DNA of 9,621 nt from Planctomycetaceae bacterium. GTDB lineage: Bacteria > Planctomycetota > Planctomycetia > Pirellulales > JAEUIK01. Of this stretch, positions 7,366-9,621 are shown piece after piece; positions within the stretch are counted from its first letter, which is position 1, and each line of letters starts with the position of its first letter. The position numbers were made by a program, and so were the translations under genes. Location: contig WGDQ01000232.1 of assembly GCA_015493185.1 (NCBI GenBank), positions 1 to 9,621 of the forward strand, read 5' to 3'. Below the pieces are notes generated by a model. The model ran no database searches and was not told where the DNA came from. It saw only the letters and a program-made list of their open reading frames with translations.

Positions 7366-8172
7366 TTAGAACCGCCGCAACGTGGCCAATAGTTGCAGAA
7401 TCTGATCGCCTGCCTGAACCGTTTGCGAGTTGAGTTCGAAGGCCCGCTGCGTGGTAATCAGGTCGACCAATTCCCGCACCGGCTCCACGTTCGAGGCTTC
7501 CAGCGTGCCCTGCCGCAGCACGCCCAGCCCATCTTGACCGGGGTTCGAAATAAAGGCCGGGCCCGCCGCGTTGTTTTCCGCGTACAGGTTTTCACCAATT
7601 TTCAACAAGCCTTCGGGATTGATGAAATTGGCCAGTTGGATCTGACCGACGTTCTGCAATTGGTTCTGGCCGGGAATGCGCACAAACACCTGTCCGTCGG
7701 CGCCGATCGTGATGTCTGTGGCATCTTGTGGAATGGTGATGGCCGGCTCGAGCAGGCGCCCCGTGTTGGCCGAACCGATAACCAGGTCGCCGTTGGCGTT
7801 GATCGAAAAGTTGCCGGCTCGCGTATACACGATCTGCTGCGTGAAGGGGTCGGTCACTTGAAAAAAGCCGTCGCCTTCGATCGCCACGTCGAGTGGGTTG
7901 TTGGTTTGCTGAAAGGCGCCTTGGCCGAAGTCGGTTTGCACGCTTTGCACACGCGACCCCAGACCGATGTGAACGCCCGTGGGCGTCAAGGCCCCGTTCT
8001 GGTCTTGCACGCCGGGCAGCTTGAGTTGCCGGTAGAAGAGATCTTCGAAGTTGGCCCGATCGCGTTTGAAGGCCGTGGTGTTCACGTTGGCCAGGTTGTT
8101 GGCGATCACGTCGAGCTTGGTCTGCATCGAGTCCAAGCCGGTGGCAGCCGTGTAAAGCGTTTGGATACTCAT
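7366..8172 (-). CDS. flgG: Flagellar distal rod protein FlgG
   Basis: FlgG builds the distal rod that passes through the P and L rings. The 268-residue product matches E. coli FlgG (260) along its whole length. Residues 1-40 hold the rod signature: LYTAATGLDSMQTKLDVIANN, then LANVNTTAFKRDRANFEDL. Residues about 70-100 carry IGLGSRV and NNPLDVAIEGDGFFQV. The C-terminus has the FlgG ending ASNVEPVRELVDLITTQRAF, ELNSQTVQAGDQILQLLATL. The ATG at 8172 begins the conserved N-helix; the frame extends to 8205, but the extra 11 residues have no family counterpart. The gene lies 138 bases after flgF, with a hairpin in the leader, and 117 before flgA. It is a paralogue of the upstream flgF, both having the IANNLAN motif. 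Confidence 0.97.
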   Translation of the reverse strand: MSIQTLYTAATGLDSMQTKLDVIANNLANVNTTAFKRDRANFEDLFYRQLKLPGVQDQNGALTPTGVHIGLGSRVQSVQTDFGQGAFQQTNNPLDVAIEGDGFFQVTDPFTQQIVYTRAGNFSINANGDLVIGSANTGRLLEPAITIPQDATDITIGADGQVFVRIPGQNQLQNVGQIQLANFINPEGLLKIGENLYAENNAAGPAFISNPGQDGLGVLRQGTLEASNVEPVRELVDLITTQRAFELNSQTVQAGDQILQLLATLRRF

Positions 8173-8193
8173 GGCCGGGGTTCCCGTCGGTCG

Positions 8194-8222
8194 GCCTCGC
8201 AACACTGTTGGGCTTGCGAGGC
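8194..8222. other. 9-bp hairpin in the flgG leader
   Basis: GCCTCGCAA (8194-8202) and TTGCGAGGC (8214-8222) are perfect inverted copies around an 11-base loop. The structure ends about 21 bases upstream of the flgG ATG on the minus strand. There is no U-tract, so an intrinsic terminator is unlikely. It may instead influence flgG translation or processing of the flgF-flgG transcript. Nothing confirms this, but nine exact pairs are unlikely to be chance. Confidence 0.5.
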
Positions 8223-8310
8223 GCGATTCATCAGTTGGATTTCGTGTTCATTCAGCAAAAACGACGACAAGGCGGTTGCTTCGAAACCGAGGCACGCGCC
8301 TGCTGCGACG

Positions 8311-9060
8311 CTACGACAACAGCACACCGGAAATCAGCGTGCCGAGTAGCGAATCGTGGTTGCGGATCATCGTCACGTTGGCCTCGAAGGCCCGCGAGGT
8401 CTCGATCATCTCCATCATTTCCAACGTGGGCCGCACGCCCGAGGCTTCCAGGTGGCCGCTCACCACGTGCCGCGCGGCGGGGTCGAGAGCCACGGGCGGT
8501 TTGAGCGGAAAGAACAGGTTGTCGCCCACTTTGATCAGGTCGTTCAACGATTCGGGCCGCACCAGAGCCAACGGCCGGACGCTGCCTTCTTGTTGGATGG
8601 TGCCGTCGGGACCCAGTTGCCAGGGCAGTTCGGGTTCGATGCGGATAGGCGTGCCACCGCTATCGAGCACGGCATCGCCTTCTTGCGTCACCAAATCGCC
8701 GGTGGCCGTGAGCATGAAGTTGCCCGCTCGCGTGAGATAGTCTTGATTGCCGCGACGCACGAGAAAGAAGCCATCGCCGTCGATGGCCATGTCGGTTTTC
8801 ACACCGGTCGACTTGAGCGGCCCGCGGCTGAAGTCGGTCCGCGTTTCAAGCACTTCGATGCCGCCGCTCAAATCGTTGATCGTGCCGCTGCCCGGCGTGT
8901 CGGTGCCTTGAACAATTTCCTCGGCATAGCGGGCCTGAAAAACGGCCAGATCGCGCTTGAAGCCCGGCGTGTCGACATTGGCCAGGTTGTTGGCGATCGT
9001 TTCCATCCGGCGCGATTGGGCCTGGGCACCTTCGGCCGAAAGATACAGTCCGTACGGCAT
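8311..9060 (-). CDS. flgF: Flagellar rod protein FlgF (FlgF/FlgG-type hook-basal body protein)
   Basis: FlgF is a proximal rod subunit. The 249-residue product carries the shared rod/hook architecture: residues 1-40 have MPYGLYLSAEGAQAQSRRME then TIANNLANVDTPGFKRDLAV; about 87-100 have TDMAIDGDGFFLVRRGNQ; and the C-terminus has HLEASGVRPTLEMMEMIETS, RAFEANVTMI and a short hydrophobic end. The similarity is to the FlgF/FlgG/FlgE family as a whole. FlgF is named because this is the first of two rod genes and the second is clearly FlgG, the standard flgFG order. The ATG at 9060 starts the conserved helix; the frame opens to 9147 but would read through the sigma-54 promoter region. No strong Shine-Dalgarno site is seen. 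It appears to be the first gene of the operon. Confidence 0.93.
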   Translation of the reverse strand: MPYGLYLSAEGAQAQSRRMETIANNLANVDTPGFKRDLAVFQARYAEEIVQGTDTPGSGTINDLSGGIEVLETRTDFSRGPLKSTGVKTDMAIDGDGFFLVRRGNQDYLTRAGNFMLTATGDLVTQEGDAVLDSGGTPIRIEPELPWQLGPDGTIQQEGSVRPLALVRPESLNDLIKVGDNLFFPLKPPVALDPAARHVVSGHLEASGVRPTLEMMEMIETSRAFEANVTMIRNHDSLLGTLISGVLLS

Positions 9061-9462
9061 GGTCGATCGGTTGCTTCTGCTGGAAGACACGCCCCCCTGG
9101 CGTCGGCCGGCTTCTTTTAGCAACCCGTGTGCCACATGGCCTCGCACCGCCCGTAATCGGCGGGTAGCGGACCGAGTAAATCGTTGCCTTCAAGCGGATT
9201 GCGAAGCATTCGATTTGCTTTGCCGCACGGCGCAGGGGCCGCTGCTTCGCTAAGCGGGCCCAAGCGGTTTTTGCCGGTCGAGGCGCAGAACCAGCCGATT
9301 CGAGCTGCCCGCCCACGCCGCTTCGCACAGTGGCCGCCGCAGCCGTGCCGCCTCGCAGCATCGCGATGGCTTCGTGGTTCTTTAGGCAGGACGGTGCGCA
9401 GTTGGAGTGTTTGGCGGTTTAGAGATGTTTGGTGCTTTGGCGTGCCATGCACGGGGAGTTCG
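9061..9462. other. Gene-free regulatory region between hemC and flgF
   Basis: About 400 bases on which I see no convincing gene on either strand; the open frames here lack a recognisable protein. It holds the sigma-54 promoter (9119-9134), the flgF 5' leader of about 48 bases, and two copies of the octamer GCCTCGCA (9139-9146 and 9350-9357). In sigma-54 systems an enhancer-binding activator usually binds 80-150 bases or more upstream, and this gap leaves space for such sites. I could not identify one with confidence. Confidence 0.6.
9119..9134 (-). promoter_or_regulatory. Sigma-54 (RpoN) -24/-12 promoter of the flgF operon
   Basis: Minus strand reads TGGCACACGGGTTGCT. The known consensus is TGGCAC, five bases, then TTGC followed by A or T. 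Both invariant dinucleotides are present with correct spacing: GG at -24 and GC at -12. The only departure is A instead of G at the seventh base. The predicted transcription start is near 9108, giving a leader of about 48 bases before the flgF ATG. It faces the operon and lies in the gene-free gap. Class-II and -III flagellar genes are sigma-54 dependent in several bacteria, which fits. Transcription itself is not shown by the sequence. Confidence 0.72.
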
Positions 9463-9576
9463 TCAGGGCGACGCCTCGCGCCGTGCCGCCTCGATCAGTC
9501 GATCTGCCCCGGCGGCCCGCAACTGCTCGGCGACACGCTGCCCCAACACTTCGGCCTCGTCGGCAGTCGCAGTTTG
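9463..9576 (-). CDS. hemC: Hydroxymethylbilane synthase (porphobilinogen deaminase), HemC, C-terminal end only
   Basis: HemC polymerises four porphobilinogens to hydroxymethylbilane in tetrapyrrole synthesis. Only the last 37 residues are seen, ending at the TGA at 9465-9463. They read as a helix-rich tail with ADEAEVLGQRVAEQLRAAGA then DRLIEAARREASP, matching the DAEALG-R-LAEEL---GA pattern that ends many HemC proteins. The upstream codons are missing. Beyond 9576 (on the minus strand, upstream) the sequence is an inverted copy of the gene's own 9515-9559, and its translation (ARNCSATRCPNTSAS) is not HemC-like although it stays open to 9621. I therefore stop the call at 9576. The identification rests on a short stretch and is moderate. 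Confidence 0.68.
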   Translation of the reverse strand, partial: QTATADEAEVLGQRVAEQLRAAGADRLIEAARREASP

Positions 9577-9621
9577 CGAGGCCGAAGTGTTGGGGCAGCG
9601 TGTCGCCGAGCAGTTGCGGGC
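9515..9621. repeat. Perfect 45-bp inverted repeat at the right edge (probable fold-back artefact)
   Basis: Bases 9515-9559 and 9577-9621 are exact reverse complements, separated by a 17-base loop (9560-9576). The left arm is coding sequence of hemC, translating in frame to EAEVLGQRVAEQLRA; the right arm is its mirror image and makes no sense as hemC. The repeat reaches the last base, so the true arm may be longer. A fold-back at a contig end, from library chimerism or assembly, is the simplest reading. A real hairpin here would disrupt hemC. Confidence 0.9.

Noticed and set aside
9430..9450. A second TGGCACG followed by AGCA on the minus strand just after hemC, resembling a sigma-54 promoter.
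   Set aside because: The GC of the -12 element is one base too close to the -24 element, a spacing that sigma-54 promoters do not tolerate, and it is over 370 bases from flgF.
9117..9452. Minus-strand open frame of 111 codons in the hemC-flgF gap.
   Set aside because: It crosses the sigma-54 promoter, has no recognisable domain, and its composition (many Arg, Cys, His, Gly) is that of a chance frame in GC-rich DNA.
9441..9453. Hairpin CGTGC-CAT-GCACG ten bases after the hemC stop as a terminator.
   Set aside because: Only five pairs with a three-base loop and no U-tract afterwards; too weak to call.

Overview
The window holds most of a flagellar rod, ring and hook-junction operon, all on the minus strand, so transcription runs from high to low coordinates. 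The order is flgF, flgG, flgA, flgH, flgI, flgJ (rod-binding domain only), a FlgN-like chaperone gene, flgK, and a 5' part of flgL that runs off the left edge. The high GC content, weak Shine-Dalgarno signals, long low-complexity protein tail and this gene order suggest a Planctomycetota-like diderm, or a relative with a Desulfovibrio-type flagellar operon. This placement is an inference. The presence of both P-ring (FlgI) and L-ring (FlgH) genes argues for an outer membrane.

Right edge (about 9463-9621): the C-terminal codons of a probable hemC (hydroxymethylbilane synthase), also on the minus strand. Its upstream part is lost because the window ends in a perfect inverted repeat (arms of 45 bases, 17-base loop) that folds the hemC sequence back on itself. 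This is most likely a contig-end artefact. From 9061 to 9462 is a gene-free stretch of about 400 bases. It carries a near-consensus sigma-54 (-24/-12) promoter at 9119-9134, pointing into flgF with a predicted start of transcription about 48 bases upstream of the flgF ATG. This is the best candidate for the operon promoter.

Middle (3142-9060): flgF and flgG encode rod subunits. flgA encodes the P-ring chaperone, here with a long disordered-looking C-terminal tail, and overlaps flgH by an ATGA junction. flgH encodes the L-ring protein without a visible lipobox, flgI the P-ring protein, and flgJ a short rod-cap protein without a muramidase domain. Left (1-2890): the FlgN-like chaperone gene lies directly upstream of its expected clients flgK and flgL, the hook-filament junction proteins. 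The 251-base gap between flgJ and flgN, where related operons often carry flgM (the anti-sigma-28 factor), has no recognisable gene but contains a 19-bp palindrome.

Together the genes build the distal rod, its bushing through the peptidoglycan and outer membrane, and the hook-filament junction. I see no mobile element, CRISPR array, tRNA or rRNA. I also see no convincing undescribed system: the points of interest are regulatory and structural variations on a known operon.
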